Positions 1-10,295 of a DNA stretch of 64,000 nt are shown in pieces; the first letter of the stretch is position 1, and every line of letters starts with the position of its first letter. The DNA is taken from assembly GCF_001591025.1 (NCBI RefSeq), contig NZ_BCTZ01000001.1:248001-312000 (forward strand), in the 5' to 3' direction. The notes below the pieces were generated by a model. It had not been told where the DNA came from. It did not search any database and saw only the letters and a program-made list of their open reading frames with translations. The stretch is from Sphingomonas soli NBRC 100801 (GTDB lineage Bacteria > Pseudomonadota > Alphaproteobacteria > Sphingomonadales > Sphingomonadaceae). The position numbers were made by a program, and so were the translations under genes.

Positions 1-1
1 G

Positions 2-2065
2 GGGAACGTCACCGGCCCGCTTAGCGATACGGTCGCGTTCAGCCTGGGCGGCAATTACAACAAGCGCGATGGCTATGTCCGCGACGTGGCGCTCAACAAG
101 GACGTCAACAATCGCAACCGCTGGGGCGTGCGCGGCCAGCTGCTGTTCGAGCCGAATTCGGACTTCAGCATCCGCCTGATCGGCGATTACGACAAGATCG
201 ACGAGAATTGCTGCGCCGTGGCCAACGTGATCAACGGCCCGACCGGCGCGATCATCGCGGCGCTGGGCGGCAATCTCGACCGCGCCAATCCCTTCTCGTA
301 CCGCGTGTACAACAACATCCTGTCGAGCAACAAAATCGACAATTATGGCGGTTCGGGCGAAATCAACTATGCGCTGGGCGACGGGCTGAGCCTCACCTCG
401 ATCACGTCGTACCGCAAGGTGAAGGCGCTGACCGACCAGGATTCGGACTTCACCAGCGCCGACCTGATCGGCCACAACGCCCAGCAGCTCGACATCGGTA
501 CCTTCACCCAGGAATTCCGCGTCGCGTCTGACTTTGACGGCCCGATCAACTTCCTGGTCGGCGGCTTCTTCTTCGACGAGCGGATCAAGCAGGCGAACCA
601 GATCAATTTCGGCGCCCATTTCCGCCCCTATGGCGATCAGCTGATCCGCGCTGCCAGCGGTAACGCGCTCAACGTCGCGCTTCTCGAATCCACCTTTGGC
701 GCGCTTGAAGGTGCGCCGGCCCGCTATACCAACGCGTTCTTCCGCCGCGGTGACGGGCTGAACGAGAATTATCGCATGCACGATCGCTCGTTCTCGCTGT
801 TCGGCACGGTCGATTTCGAAGTCACCGACAAGATCACGCTGACCGGCGGCCTGAACTACACCGACGATCGCAAGCGCTTCTCGACCAACGTGATCAGCAC
901 GGACGCGTTCGCGGGCATCAACCTCGACGCGCCGCAATATGCGCCGTTCCGCAACACGCTGTTGTTCCAGGGCGGACTGGCCGCGCAGATCGGCACGGCG
1001 CTCGGCCTCGGCCGTTCGGCGACCGCTGCGGAAATCGGTGCATTCGCGGGCGCGAACCCGGCAGCCTATGGCGCGATCTCGACCGCGGTGCAGGCCTATG
1101 CGACCGCAAACCAGAACAATGCGGCCGCAAACCCGCTTGCCGGCCTGCGCGCGCTGCAGTTCCTGCCGCCGTTCCTGAACGTGCCGAACTCGGTCGAGCC
1201 CGGCCGTACGCATGACAGCAACCTTTCGTACACGCTGCGTGCCGCGTACAAGGCGAACAACAACCTGAACTTCTACGCAACCTATGCGACGGGCTTCAAG
1301 GCAAGCTCGGTCAATCTCTCGCGCGACAGCCGCCCGACGATTGCCGACCTGGCGCTGATCCGCTCGGCGGGCTTCGCCACGGTCAACCTGGGTTCGGGTT
1401 CGCGCTTCGCGGGTCCGGAAAAGGCCAGCGTCTATGAAGTGGGCATGAAGGCTTCGTATCAGCGCTTCGCGTTCAACGCGGCGGTGTTCAAGCAGTACAT
1501 CCTGGGCTTCCAGAGCAACGTCTTCACCGGCACCGGCTTCTCGCTGCTCAACGCGCCGAAGGAATCGGTGTTCGGCGTCGAGCTCGACACCAGCGTGACC
1601 CCGGTCGATGCGCTGAACCTCACCTTCGCAGTCACCTATCTCGATCCGAAATATGACTCGTTCGCAGGCGGCGGCGCGATCGGCGGCGCGAACCTGAGCG
1701 TCGTTCCGACCAACCTGACGGGCACGCGCCCGGCCGGCATTCCGGAATTCACGCTCTCGAGCGGCATCAACTTCACCCAGTCGCTTGGCGAGAGCGCCAC
1801 GCTGCTGCTGCATGCCGATTTCGACCATAGCAGCCCGGTGCAGATCGCCGAGGGCGTGATCACCACCAAGCGCACGATCAACATGCTCAACCTGTCGGCG
1901 GGCATTCGCCTCGACAACGGGCTGGAGCTGTCGGTCTGGGGCCGCAACGTGACGAACGACAAGTACCTCTCGACGATCTTCTCGTCGGTGGCGCAGGCGG
2001 GCAGCATCTCCGGCTATCCCAGCATGCCGCGTACCTATGGCGTGACCGGCCGCTTCGGCTTCTGA
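2..2065 (+). CDS. TonB-dependent receptor, 3' part (5' end outside window)
   Basis: The reading frame is open from the first bases of the window, so the N-terminus (signal peptide, TonB box, most of the plug) is missing. The visible 687 residues are typical outer-membrane beta-barrel sequence: alternating aromatic/polar strands, a 'YATYATGFKASSVNLSRDSRP' type strand near the middle, and a C-terminal strand ending in Gly-Arg-Phe-Gly-Phe, the terminal aromatic signature used by the BAM machinery. By family these proteins import siderophores, vitamins, glycans or other bulky ligands using TonB energy. The ligand cannot be told from sequence alone. A strong hairpin follows the stop codon, so transcription probably ends here. 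The ATG at 86 lies inside the barrel and is not the real start. Confidence 0.93.
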   Translation, partial: GNVTGPLSDTVAFSLGGNYNKRDGYVRDVALNKDVNNRNRWGVRGQLLFEPNSDFSIRLIGDYDKIDENCCAVANVINGPTGAIIAALGGNLDRANPFSYRVYNNILSSNKIDNYGGSGEINYALGDGLSLTSITSYRKVKALTDQDSDFTSADLIGHNAQQLDIGTFTQEFRVASDFDGPINFLVGGFFFDERIKQANQINFGAHFRPYGDQLIRAASGNALNVALLESTFGALEGAPARYTNAFFRRGDGLNENYRMHDRSFSLFGTVDFEVTDKITLTGGLNYTDDRKRFSTNVISTDAFAGINLDAPQYAPFRNTLLFQGGLAAQIGTALGLGRSATAAEIGAFAGANPAAYGAISTAVQAYATANQNNAAANPLAGLRALQFLPPFLNVPNSVEPGRTHDSNLSYTLRAAYKANNNLNFYATYATGFKASSVNLSRDSRPTIADLALIRSAGFATVNLGSGSRFAGPEKASVYEVGMKASYQRFAFNAAVFKQYILGFQSNVFTGTGFSLLNAPKESVFGVELDTSVTPVDALNLTFAVTYLDPKYDSFAGGGAIGGANLSVVPTNLTGTRPAGIPEFTLSSGINFTQSLGESATLLLHADFDHSSPVQIAEGVITTKRTINMLNLSAGIRLDNGLELSVWGRNVTNDKYLSTIFSSVAQAGSISGYPSMPRTYGVTGRFGF

Positions 2066-2093
2066 TCGGCCGCCCGTCAGGGCACAAAATAAA

Positions 2094-2128
2094 ACGGGCG
2101 CCCCGATTGGGGCGCCCGTTCTCGTTTG
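2094..2128 (+). terminator. Rho-independent terminator after the TonB receptor
   Basis: An 11-bp perfect stem (2094-2104 with 2109-2119) closes a GATT tetraloop and is followed by a T-rich tract. It is preceded by an A-rich stretch, so it could also stop transcription arriving from the right on the minus strand, where the YceI gene ends at 2167. Confidence 0.85.
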
Positions 2129-2166
2129 CGGTCACGTGCTGCCCGGAAGGGCAGCGGGCGAGGCGG

Positions 2167-2808
2167 TCAGCTCTTGTAGAAGCCGACGGCGATCTTGAGC
2201 TTCACTTCGTCTGAAACCAGCGGGATCGCGTAGCCGATGCCGAACTCGCTGCGCTTGATCCTGGCTTCCGCCTCGAAGCCCAGCCCTTCCTTGCCGCCCA
2301 TCTGCGCGGGCATCTTGCCGGCGCCATAGAATTCCACGTCGAGCGTCACCGGCTTGGTGATCCCATTCAGCGTGAGATTACCGGTCACCTTTGCCTCATC
2401 GCCCTTCGCCACGACCGAGGTGGAGACGAAGCGGGCATCGGCAGGCGATGGGCCGAAGAAATCGGGCTTGCCACCGGCTTCCTTGGGCGCGCGGAGAAGG
2501 TGATCGGTCAGCCCGGCACTCGCGGTGGTGACCTTCGAGACGGGGATGGTGATATCGACCTTTGCGGCGTTGGGGTTCTTTGGATCGATCTGGAGCGTGC
2601 CGGTGCTGCTGCCGAAGATGCCGAAATAGGGGGTGAAGCCGAAGTGATCGACTTCCCACGCGATGAGCGTGTGATCGGGATCGACCGTGTAGGTGCCCGC
2701 AGTGACGCGTGCAGCGTCCTTCGCGCCGGGCGTCTGCATCGCCTGCTGAGCGATGAGGGGCGTGGCGACGAGCAGGCCGGCGGCGAGGACGATCGAGCGA
2801 ATGCGCAT
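2167..2808 (-). CDS. YceI family periplasmic protein
   Basis: 213 residues. A signal peptide (Met-Arg-Ile-Arg, then a hydrophobic run ending Ile-Ala-Gln-Gln) is followed by a YceI lipocalin-like barrel. It is recognised by 'YTVDPDHTLIAWEVDHFGF' near the N-terminus, 'GNLTLNGITKPVTLDVEF' in the middle and 'RSEFGIGYAIPLVSDEVKL' at the end. Family members bind isoprenoid or amphiphilic lipids in the periplasm; the physiological role is often unknown. The start at 2808 is chosen because AGGAG lies just upstream and because the signal peptide begins there; the longer frame to 2871 has no such support. The gene stands alone, with ilvC upstream on the same strand beyond a 150-bp gap. Confidence 0.9.
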   Translation of the reverse strand: MRIRSIVLAAGLLVATPLIAQQAMQTPGAKDAARVTAGTYTVDPDHTLIAWEVDHFGFTPYFGIFGSSTGTLQIDPKNPNAAKVDITIPVSKVTTASAGLTDHLLRAPKEAGGKPDFFGPSPADARFVSTSVVAKGDEAKVTGNLTLNGITKPVTLDVEFYGAGKMPAQMGGKEGLGFEAEARIKRSEFGIGYAIPLVSDEVKLKIAVGFYKS

Positions 2809-2965
2809 GTTGGTCTCCTGTTGAATCTCGCGGCCATGGTCGGGCGCTCTGCGCGCGGGGTCAAAGGCCAAGTTGGAAACGCTTGGTTTCGGCCGTCCGT
2901 TGCAGACGCAAAGGGGGCCGCAAGCGCGAACGCCCGCGGCCCCCTTGTTCCCGGTAACGCGAAGG

Positions 2966-4083
<1,118 letters not shown>

Positions 4084-4102
4084 GTGGTGGGTGGTAGAAA
4101 AA

Positions 4103-4618
4103 CTAGGCCGCTTCGGCTCCGCGCGAAATTGCGACGATGCCGGTGCGGGCGACTTCGACCAGGCCGACTTCGCCCATCAGCTCGACGAACTTGTCGATCT
4201 TTTCGGAACCCCCGGTGACTTCGAACACGAAGCTGGCGATCGTCGCATCAACGACGCGGGCGCGATAGACTTCGGCGAGGCGAAGCGCCTCGATCCGGTG
4301 ATCGCCGGTGCCGGCGACCTTCACCAGCGCAAGCTCGCGCTCGACATGGGGGCCGAGCACGGTGAGGTCCTTGACCTTGTGCACCGGCACCAGCCGCTCA
4401 AGCTGCGAATGGATCTGCTCCATCACATGCTCCGACGCGGAGGTGACGATCGTGATACGGCTGACTGATTTGTCCTCGGTGATCTCGCTCACCGTCAGGC
4501 TCTCGATATTATAGCCGCGCGCGGTGAACAGGCCGGCGATCCGGGCGAGGATGCCGGGCTCGTTGTCGACGATCACGGCGAGCGTGTGCCGCTGCCGGGT
4601 TTCTTCCTTGATATGCAT
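4103..4618 (-). CDS. ilvN: Acetolactate synthase small (regulatory) subunit
   Basis: 171 residues. An N-terminal ACT domain (TLAVIVDNEPGILARIAGLF, then RGYNIESLTVSEI) binds valine and gives feedback inhibition. The C-terminal half matches the ALS_ss_C domain that activates the catalytic subunit. Its ATG lies 3 bases after the ilvB stop, so the two subunits are very probably translated from one message. It works with the large subunit encoded just upstream. Confidence 0.96.
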   Translation of the reverse strand: MHIKEETRQRHTLAVIVDNEPGILARIAGLFTARGYNIESLTVSEITEDKSVSRITIVTSASEHVMEQIHSQLERLVPVHKVKDLTVLGPHVERELALVKVAGTGDHRIEALRLAEVYRARVVDATIASFVFEVTGGSEKIDKFVELMGEVGLVEVARTGIVAISRGAEAA

Positions 4619-4621
4619 GGT

Positions 4622-6367
4622 TCAGACCAGCGCCTTGGCTTCGTCGTCCATTTCGCCGGAAACTTCGGCGGCCTGGAGGAGCATTTCGGTGTGGGCGGCG
4701 CCCGACGGGATCATCGGGAAGCAGTTTGCGAGCTTGGCGACGCGGCAGTCGACAACCACGGGGCCGTCATAGTCGAGCATCGCCTGAATGCCGTCTTCCA
4801 GCTCGCCGCGCGTCTCGATGCGGATGCCCTTCCAGCCATAGGCTTCGGCCAGCTTCACGAAATCGGGCAGGGCGTCGCTATAGCTCTCCGAATAGCGGCT
4901 CTGGTAGGTCAGTTCCTGCCACTGGCGGACCATGCCCATATATTCGTTGTTGAGGATGAAGATCTTCACCGGGAGGCGATATTGCGTTGCGGTCCCCAGT
5001 TCCTGGATATTCATCTGGATCGATGCCTCGCCGGCAATGTCGATGACCAGATCGTCGGGATTGCCGAGCTGCGCGCCGATCGCGGCGGGCAGGCCATAGC
5101 CCATCGTGCCGAGGCCGCCCGAGGTCAGCCACTTGTTCGGCGCTTCGAAATCGAAATGCTGTGCTGCCCACATCTGGTGCTGGCCCACTTCGGTGGTGAT
5201 GATCGGCGCACGGCTCTTCGTCGCCTCATAGAGCGAGCAGATCGCCTGTTGCGGCATGATGACGTCGGCCTTGTCCTCATATTTGAGGCAGCCGACCTGA
5301 CGCCAGCCCTCGATCCGGCCGAACCATTCGGTAAGGTCGGGCTTGGGATGCTGGCGCTCTTTCCAGCAATCGACCATCGCCGCGAGCGCGCGGCCCACAT
5401 CGGCGATGATCGGCAGATCGACGCGAACGATCTTGTTCACGCTCGACCGATCGATATCGATGTGCACCTTGCGCGAATTGGGGGCGAAGGCGTCCAGCCG
5501 GCCGGTGACGCGATCGTCGAACCGCGCGCCGAGCGCGATGATCAGATCGGCCTTGTTCATCGCCCAATTGGCTTCATAGGTGCCGTGCATGCCCAGCATG
5601 CCCAGCCACTGATCGGACGACGCCGGGAAGGCGCCGAGGCCCATCAGCGTGGAGGTGACCGGCGCGCCGGTAAGCTCCGCGAGCTCACGCAGCAGGCGTG
5701 AGGCCTCCGGCCCCGAGTTGATGATGCCGCCGCCGGTGTAGAAGACCGGGCGCTCCGCCGCCGCGATCATATCTACGGCTTCCTGGATCTTTGCCTTGTC
5801 CGGGTCGGTTTGCGGACGGTAGGTCTTGTGCTGGATCGCCGCAGGCTTCGCATAGGTCGCAGACGCCACCTGCACGTCCTTCGGGATATCGATGACCACG
5901 GGACCCGGACGGCCCGAGGTGGCGATATAAAAGGCTTCGTGGATCACCGAGCAGAGGCTGGCAGGATCCTTCACCAGATAATTGTGCTTGGTGCAGTGCC
6001 GCGTGATGCCGACGGTATCGGCTTCCTGGAACGCATCGGTGCCGATCAGCCCGGTGGGGACCTGGCCGGTGATGACGATCATCGGGATCGAATCCATCAG
6101 CGCATCGGTGATCCCGGTGACGGCGTTGGTCGCGCCCGGGCCGGAGGTGACGAGCACCACGCCGGGCTTGCCGGTCGAGCGCGCATAGCCCTCTGCGGCA
6201 TGGGTCGCTGCCTGCTCGTGGCGGACGAGGATGTGCTTGATGCGATCCTGCTTGAACAGCGCATCATAGATGGGGAGCACCGCGCCACCCGGATAGCCGA
6301 AGACGACCTCCACGCCGAGGTCGGTCAACGCCTCGATCAGAATGTCTGCTCCGCTTTTCTCGGCCAC
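4622..6367 (-). CDS. ilvB: Acetolactate synthase large (catalytic) subunit
   Basis: 581 residues with the assumed GTG start at 6367. AGGAG sits 7 bases before this GTG; the in-frame ATG at 6442 adds 25 residues with no family resemblance and overlaps the predicted promoter. It is a ThDP-dependent enzyme that condenses pyruvate with pyruvate or 2-ketobutyrate. The catalytic Glu is in VRHEQAATHAAEGYARSTG. The ThDP/Mg motif reads DIAGEASIQMN...ILNN, so the canonical Gly-Asp-Gly is Gly-Glu-Ala, a variant I believe is common in alphaproteobacterial AHAS. It is the first gene of the ilvB-ilvN-ilvC block. Confidence 0.96.
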   Translation of the reverse strand: MAEKSGADILIEALTDLGVEVVFGYPGGAVLPIYDALFKQDRIKHILVRHEQAATHAAEGYARSTGKPGVVLVTSGPGATNAVTGITDALMDSIPMIVITGQVPTGLIGTDAFQEADTVGITRHCTKHNYLVKDPASLCSVIHEAFYIATSGRPGPVVIDIPKDVQVASATYAKPAAIQHKTYRPQTDPDKAKIQEAVDMIAAAERPVFYTGGGIINSGPEASRLLRELAELTGAPVTSTLMGLGAFPASSDQWLGMLGMHGTYEANWAMNKADLIIALGARFDDRVTGRLDAFAPNSRKVHIDIDRSSVNKIVRVDLPIIADVGRALAAMVDCWKERQHPKPDLTEWFGRIEGWRQVGCLKYEDKADVIMPQQAICSLYEATKSRAPIITTEVGQHQMWAAQHFDFEAPNKWLTSGGLGTMGYGLPAAIGAQLGNPDDLVIDIAGEASIQMNIQELGTATQYRLPVKIFILNNEYMGMVRQWQELTYQSRYSESYSDALPDFVKLAEAYGWKGIRIETRGELEDGIQAMLDYDGPVVVDCRVAKLANCFPMIPSGAAHTEMLLQAAEVSGEMDDEAKALV

Positions 6368-6413
6368 TGGTCTGCTCCTTGTTGCGGTGCGCCATAGCAC
6401 CGCCCGAAGGGTG

Positions 6414-6442
6414 CTGCTAGTCGCACGAATATGTTGCGTCAA
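6414..6442 (-). promoter_or_regulatory. Likely sigma-70 type promoter of ilvBN
   Basis: On the minus strand TTGACG (6442-6437), a 17-base spacer and TAGCAG (6419-6414) match a -35/-10 pair. They lie about 50 bases before the chosen GTG of ilvB. A 6-bp hairpin follows in the short leader. The leader seems too short for a classical peptide attenuator. Confidence 0.5.
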
Positions 6443-6445
6443 GAC

Positions 6446-7378
6446 CTATAGAAGACATTTAATTTCAAAATAGCCTATCAGATCGTTTGTTTCCGTCTCT
6501 TCGCTGCGGTGCCATGTCGGCGGTGGCTGGCGGCGAAACCAGGTGTACTGACGCTTGGCATATTGGCGGGTGGCGAGGGCGCCTGCGGCCTCTGCTTCTT
6601 CGAGGTCGATCTCTCCGCGCAGAACCTGTCCGATCTCCGCGACGCCGATCGCGCGCAGCACCGGCGCATCGGGGGGAACATCGGTGCGGCCAAGCAAAGC
6701 CGCGACTTCGGTGCGGCCGGTATCGACCATTTCGCGGAAGCGCCGGTCTATCCGTTCGCCCAGCCATTGCCGATCGGGAAGCAGGACCAGCGCCGCAAGC
6801 GCGATCTCGCCGCCGATCCCGCCGATCCGCTCGGACTGCCACTCGTGGAGCGCACGGCCGGTGGAGCGGATCACTTCAAGCGCGCGGGCGACACGGGTGC
6901 TGTCGGTCGAGCGCAGGCGGGCTGCGCCATGCGGATCGAGATGCGCCAACTGGGCATGGGCATCGGCAACCGGGGTGGCGCGCACCTCGGCGCGGATTGC
7001 TTGGTCGATCTCCGGCACGGGCGCGATGCCATCGAGCAGCGTCCGCATATAAAGGCCGGTGCCGCCGACAAGGATCGGCAATCGACCCTCTTCATGCGCC
7101 TCATGGATCGCGGCGCGGGCCTCGGCCGCCCAGCGCGCGGCGGAATAGGCATCTGCGCCATCGACATGGCCGAACAGCCGGTGCGGCGCGCGAGCCTCTT
7201 CGTCGGGGCTGGGGCGCGCGCTGAGCACGCGGAGATCGGCATAGACCTGCATCGAATCCGCGTTGATGATCGTGCCCCGATGCTTTTCGGCAAGCGCAAG
7301 CGCGAGCGCGGACTTGCCGCTCGCGGTCGGCCCTGCGATGAGCGCCACCTTCGGAAGATCAGGGGAAGCCATGTTCAT
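6446..7378 (-). CDS. miaA: tRNA dimethylallyltransferase
   Basis: 310 residues. It transfers dimethylallyl to A37 of tRNAs reading UNN codons. The P-loop GPTASGKS is at residues 16-23, the substrate motif [12 protein letters not shown] follows, then [12 protein letters not shown], and the C-terminus carries the characteristic KRQYTWFR. Starts at 7378 (Met-Asn-Met-Ala) or 7372 are possible; neither has a strong ribosome site. The longer frame to 7648 is only the complement of serB. Its 5' end overlaps the 5' end of serB on the other strand. Confidence 0.94.
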   Translation of the reverse strand: MNMASPDLPKVALIAGPTASGKSALALALAEKHRGTIINADSMQVYADLRVLSARPSPDEEARAPHRLFGHVDGADAYSAARWAAEARAAIHEAHEEGRLPILVGGTGLYMRTLLDGIAPVPEIDQAIRAEVRATPVADAHAQLAHLDPHGAARLRSTDSTRVARALEVIRSTGRALHEWQSERIGGIGGEIALAALVLLPDRQWLGERIDRRFREMVDTGRTEVAALLGRTDVPPDAPVLRAIGVAEIGQVLRGEIDLEEAEAAGALATRQYAKRQYTWFRRQPPPTWHRSEETETNDLIGYFEIKCLL

Positions 7379-8249
7379 CGCCACGCTCATAGCAGAGACG
7401 CTTCGTTCGGGGCAGCTTTCGGATGCGGCGGACCGGCTGGCGGCGGCTGGCTGCGCACCGGGGGAGTGGCGCTGGCTCGACGAGGGCAAGGCGGCGGACG
7501 TCGCATTCGACGAAAATCCGAATCTTGCTCGCGAAACACTGGAAAGGGCGTTTGGTGGGACTGACGTAATCGTCCAGCCGCTCGCGAACCGCGAGAAGAA
7601 GCTGCTGGTCGCGGACATGGATTCGACCATGATCACCGTCGAGTGCATCGACGAGCTTGCGGACTATGCCGGGATCAAGGCGCAGATCGCCGAAGTGACC
7701 GAGCGGGCGATGCGCGGTGAGCTGGATTTCGGCGCTGCGCTCGATGCACGGGTGGCGCTGCTCAAGGACCTTGACGAAGCAGCGATCGATCAATGCCTGG
7801 CCGAGCGCGTTCGCGATTCAGTGGGCGCCGAGACGCTGGTCAAGACGATGGCGGCGCGCGGCGCGAGGACCGTGCTGGTGTCGGGCGGGTTCACCCGCTT
7901 CGCGGAGCCGGTGGGTGCGCGGCTGGGCTTCCAGCGCGTGATCGCCAACGTGCTAGAGATCGGTGACGGCAAGCTGATGGGCACGGTGGCCAAGCCGATC
8001 GTGGACAGCGCGACGAAGGAGACCACGCTTCTCTCCGTCCGCGCCGAACTTGGCCTGAGCCCGGATCAGACGCTGGCGGTAGGCGACGGTGCCAATGATC
8101 TGGCAATGATCCGCCAGGCTGGCCTGGGCGTCGCCTATCGCGCCAAGCCGATCGTTGCCGCCGCCGCAGGTGCGCGCATCGATCATGGCGACCTGACCGC
8201 CTTGCTCTATGCTCAAGGCATATCGCGCAGCGAATGGGTGACGGGCTGA
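7371..8249 (+). CDS. serB: Phosphoserine phosphatase
   Basis: 292 residues. HAD-family enzyme that makes L-serine from phosphoserine. The nucleophile motif is DMDSTMI (Asp82, Asp84), motif II is LVSGGFT and motif III is [10 protein letters not shown] near residue 240. The ATG at 7371 has AGGGGA directly upstream; the earlier in-frame start at 7263 is antisense to miaA and lacks family similarity. An N-terminal domain of about 75 residues precedes the HAD core, as in other SerB proteins. Confidence 0.95.
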   Translation: MFIATLIAETLRSGQLSDAADRLAAAGCAPGEWRWLDEGKAADVAFDENPNLARETLERAFGGTDVIVQPLANREKKLLVADMDSTMITVECIDELADYAGIKAQIAEVTERAMRGELDFGAALDARVALLKDLDEAAIDQCLAERVRDSVGAETLVKTMAARGARTVLVSGGFTRFAEPVGARLGFQRVIANVLEIGDGKLMGTVAKPIVDSATKETTLLSVRAELGLSPDQTLAVGDGANDLAMIRQAGLGVAYRAKPIVAAAAGARIDHGDLTALLYAQGISRSEWVTG

Positions 8250-8265
8250 CCGGACGGCTGCCGGT

Positions 8266-9069
8266 CTAGCGGGCGATCCGCCCGAAAGTGTAGGTCAGCC
8301 CGACGCCGCCCGAGAACTGATCGCGCTTGCCATAAGCGGCGATCAGCGGCGAGCGTTCGGCGTCGCGGACGAGCCGGTCATATTTGACATAGCCGATCAG
8401 CCCCCAGCGCTCGTCGAGCGCATAGGTCGCGCCGCTGGCGACGCCGACCGAGTGGACGCCGCCGCCGGGACGATAGATGGGCAGGCCGGTGCGGGCGGAG
8501 GCGCCGGGGCTGACGCCGAAATAGGCCTGCTGATAGGTCCGATCGGAAAGCCCGAGGCGCGGACCGACCGAGACGACATATTTGTCGCCGTCGCGCACGA
8601 CATAATCGGCGCTGAGCGAGCCGGTAATTCCGCCGTGGCCGTTAACGCCCTTGCGGCCCTCGGCACGGATTCGGAAGGAGCCCGTCAGCCAATATTGGAC
8701 GAAGGCACCGGCTTCGAAGGTGGTGCCCACCTCATCGATCGGGGCACCGGCATGCTTGCGGCGGCGGCTGCTTTCCAGCGCCAGCGCGGGGCCGGCTTCC
8801 AACCCCGAGGCGCGCAGGATCGGAAAACCGAAGCTTTCGTCGGGCGCTTCATAATCGAAGGGCTTGGCCCCGCGCGTGACGGCGAAGTCCCAGAAGGGCT
8901 TTACCGACATATCCTCCGCGCCGGGGAATTTGGGGACCACCTGCGCGCCCAGCCCGACGCGTACGCGAACCGGCTCGCTGGTGCGCGGAGCGTTGTCGGT
9001 TTGGGCCAGGGCAGGGGAGGAAAGCAGAGCGCAGGAGACGAGCGCTACGGACAATATGGCTTTGATCAT
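8266..9069 (-). CDS. MipA/OmpV family outer-membrane protein
   Basis: 267 residues. A signal peptide ending in SPALAQ is followed by an outer-membrane barrel. Features of the MipA/OmpV family are visible: 'VRVGLGAQVVPKFPGAED' at the start of the mature protein, 'VSVGPRLGLSDRTYQQAYFG' in the second half, and a terminal strand GGVGLTYTFGRIAR. Members serve as scaffolds for murein synthesis/hydrolysis in E. coli (MipA) or as stress-linked porin-like proteins elsewhere, so the exact role is open. It converges with serB with only 16 bases between the two stop codons. Confidence 0.88.
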   Translation of the reverse strand: MIKAILSVALVSCALLSSPALAQTDNAPRTSEPVRVRVGLGAQVVPKFPGAEDMSVKPFWDFAVTRGAKPFDYEAPDESFGFPILRASGLEAGPALALESSRRRKHAGAPIDEVGTTFEAGAFVQYWLTGSFRIRAEGRKGVNGHGGITGSLSADYVVRDGDKYVVSVGPRLGLSDRTYQQAYFGVSPGASARTGLPIYRPGGGVHSVGVASGATYALDERWGLIGYVKYDRLVRDAERSPLIAAYGKRDQFSGGVGLTYTFGRIAR

Positions 9070-9182
9070 TGCGCCCTAACGAAGGCAGAAGGCATTTGTT
9101 GCGCAGTCGTACCGCATTATTCTCAATCATTACGGCGGCTTATTCGCGCCTGGTGTAGCGTTCCCGGCTTGCTTGCCCTGCT

Positions 9183-10118
9183 CTATTTGGAGACCGGCAC
9201 GCAGGGGCTCACGCCGCCGCATGCTCCTGCCGCCTCGCCGCGGCTGGCATAGGGGCCGACGAGCACCCGGGTGAGGTTACCCTGCTTCACATAGCTGACC
9301 GAGCGGCCGGGGAAGCGGGCACCGACCTGTCCCCAGAGCTTGCGGGCGTTGTTCGGATCGCCGAACGCGCCGAGCTGGAGGCGCCAGCCGCCATCGCGGA
9401 CCACCGGAGGCGCGACCGGCGGCTTGGGCGTCGCGGCCACGACCGGGCCGGGCTGCGCGGGGCGCGGGGTTGGGCGCGTTGCAGGTACGGCGGGTTCGTT
9501 CGACGCGACGCGCACGGGCGGCGGCAGATCGATATTGGGAGCGCGGTTGAACTCTTCCTCATATTTGCGCGCGAGGGTCAGGCCCTGCTGGCGTTCCTGC
9601 AACGACATATATTTGTCCATCTGCGCCAGCGCGGTGGAGGCTTCGTTCAGGCCGGTCTGCGACGAGCGGGTGACGAGCGCATAGGCGCGAACCCAATCCT
9701 TCGCGACCACATCGCCGTTGAAGTACATGGTGCCGAGAACATATTGCGCGCGGGGATCGTTGCGCTGGACGGCGCGCTGGAGCCAGGTGAGCGCTTCGCT
9801 GCGCTTGCCGTTCGCGAAGAGGGCGAGGCCATAGCTCGCCTCGGCTTGTTCGTGGCCCTGCCACGCGGCCTTCCCGTACCAGGTTTCTGCCTGTTTCAGG
9901 TCGGAGGGCACGCCGCGGCCCAGCTTATAGGCCTGGCCCAGATTGAACTGGGCATCGGCATTGCCCTTGTTCGCCGAGGCGCGCCAGAGATCAACGGCGG
10001 CCTTGTAATCGCCCTTGTCCCATGCATCGACGCCCGCCTTGACGGTCATATCCTGCGCGAGCGCGGGGGATACCAGCAGCGCGGCGCTCGCCACCACAGC
10101 CAACCAACAAGCCTTCAT
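9183..10118 (-). CDS. Secreted Sel1/TPR-repeat protein with C-terminal SPOR domain
   Basis: 311 residues from the ATG at 10118, which has GGGAG 9 bases upstream and begins a clear signal peptide ending in SPALAQ. Residues about 25-170 are Sel1-like repeats (DAQFNLGQAYKLGRGVP; AQYVLGTMYFNGDVVAKD). A Pro/Ala linker follows, then a SPOR domain (WRLQLGAFGDPNNARKLW ... TRVLVGPYASRGEA). SPOR domains bind denuded septal peptidoglycan, so a periplasmic role at the division site is likely. It is divergent from the parA-like operon at 10296, whose last gene also carries a SPOR domain. Confidence 0.88.
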   Translation of the reverse strand: MKACWLAVVASAALLVSPALAQDMTVKAGVDAWDKGDYKAAVDLWRASANKGNADAQFNLGQAYKLGRGVPSDLKQAETWYGKAAWQGHEQAEASYGLALFANGKRSEALTWLQRAVQRNDPRAQYVLGTMYFNGDVVAKDWVRAYALVTRSSQTGLNEASTALAQMDKYMSLQERQQGLTLARKYEEEFNRAPNIDLPPPVRVASNEPAVPATRPTPRPAQPGPVVAATPKPPVAPPVVRDGGWRLQLGAFGDPNNARKLWGQVGARFPGRSVSYVKQGNLTRVLVGPYASRGEAAGACGGVSPCVPVSK

Positions 10119-10295
10119 TCGATCTAACTCCCGCGCCCCCGCAACAATGGATAAGTGCCAGTTAACCATCGAAAGGGAAAGAAACCCTTACTTCACGCGT
10201 CCACAAGGTTCGTCCCGCAGCGGTACGCGTTAACGTATTCTTGAGAGAGCGCGTGGCATCCCATGATCGGTTTCGAGTAAATTCCGAGGGGGTAC

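Noticed and set aside
6368-6445. Peptide attenuator before ilvBN
   Set aside because: The predicted transcript leader is about 40 bases, with no Leu/Val/Ile-rich leader ORF and no terminator/antiterminator pair.
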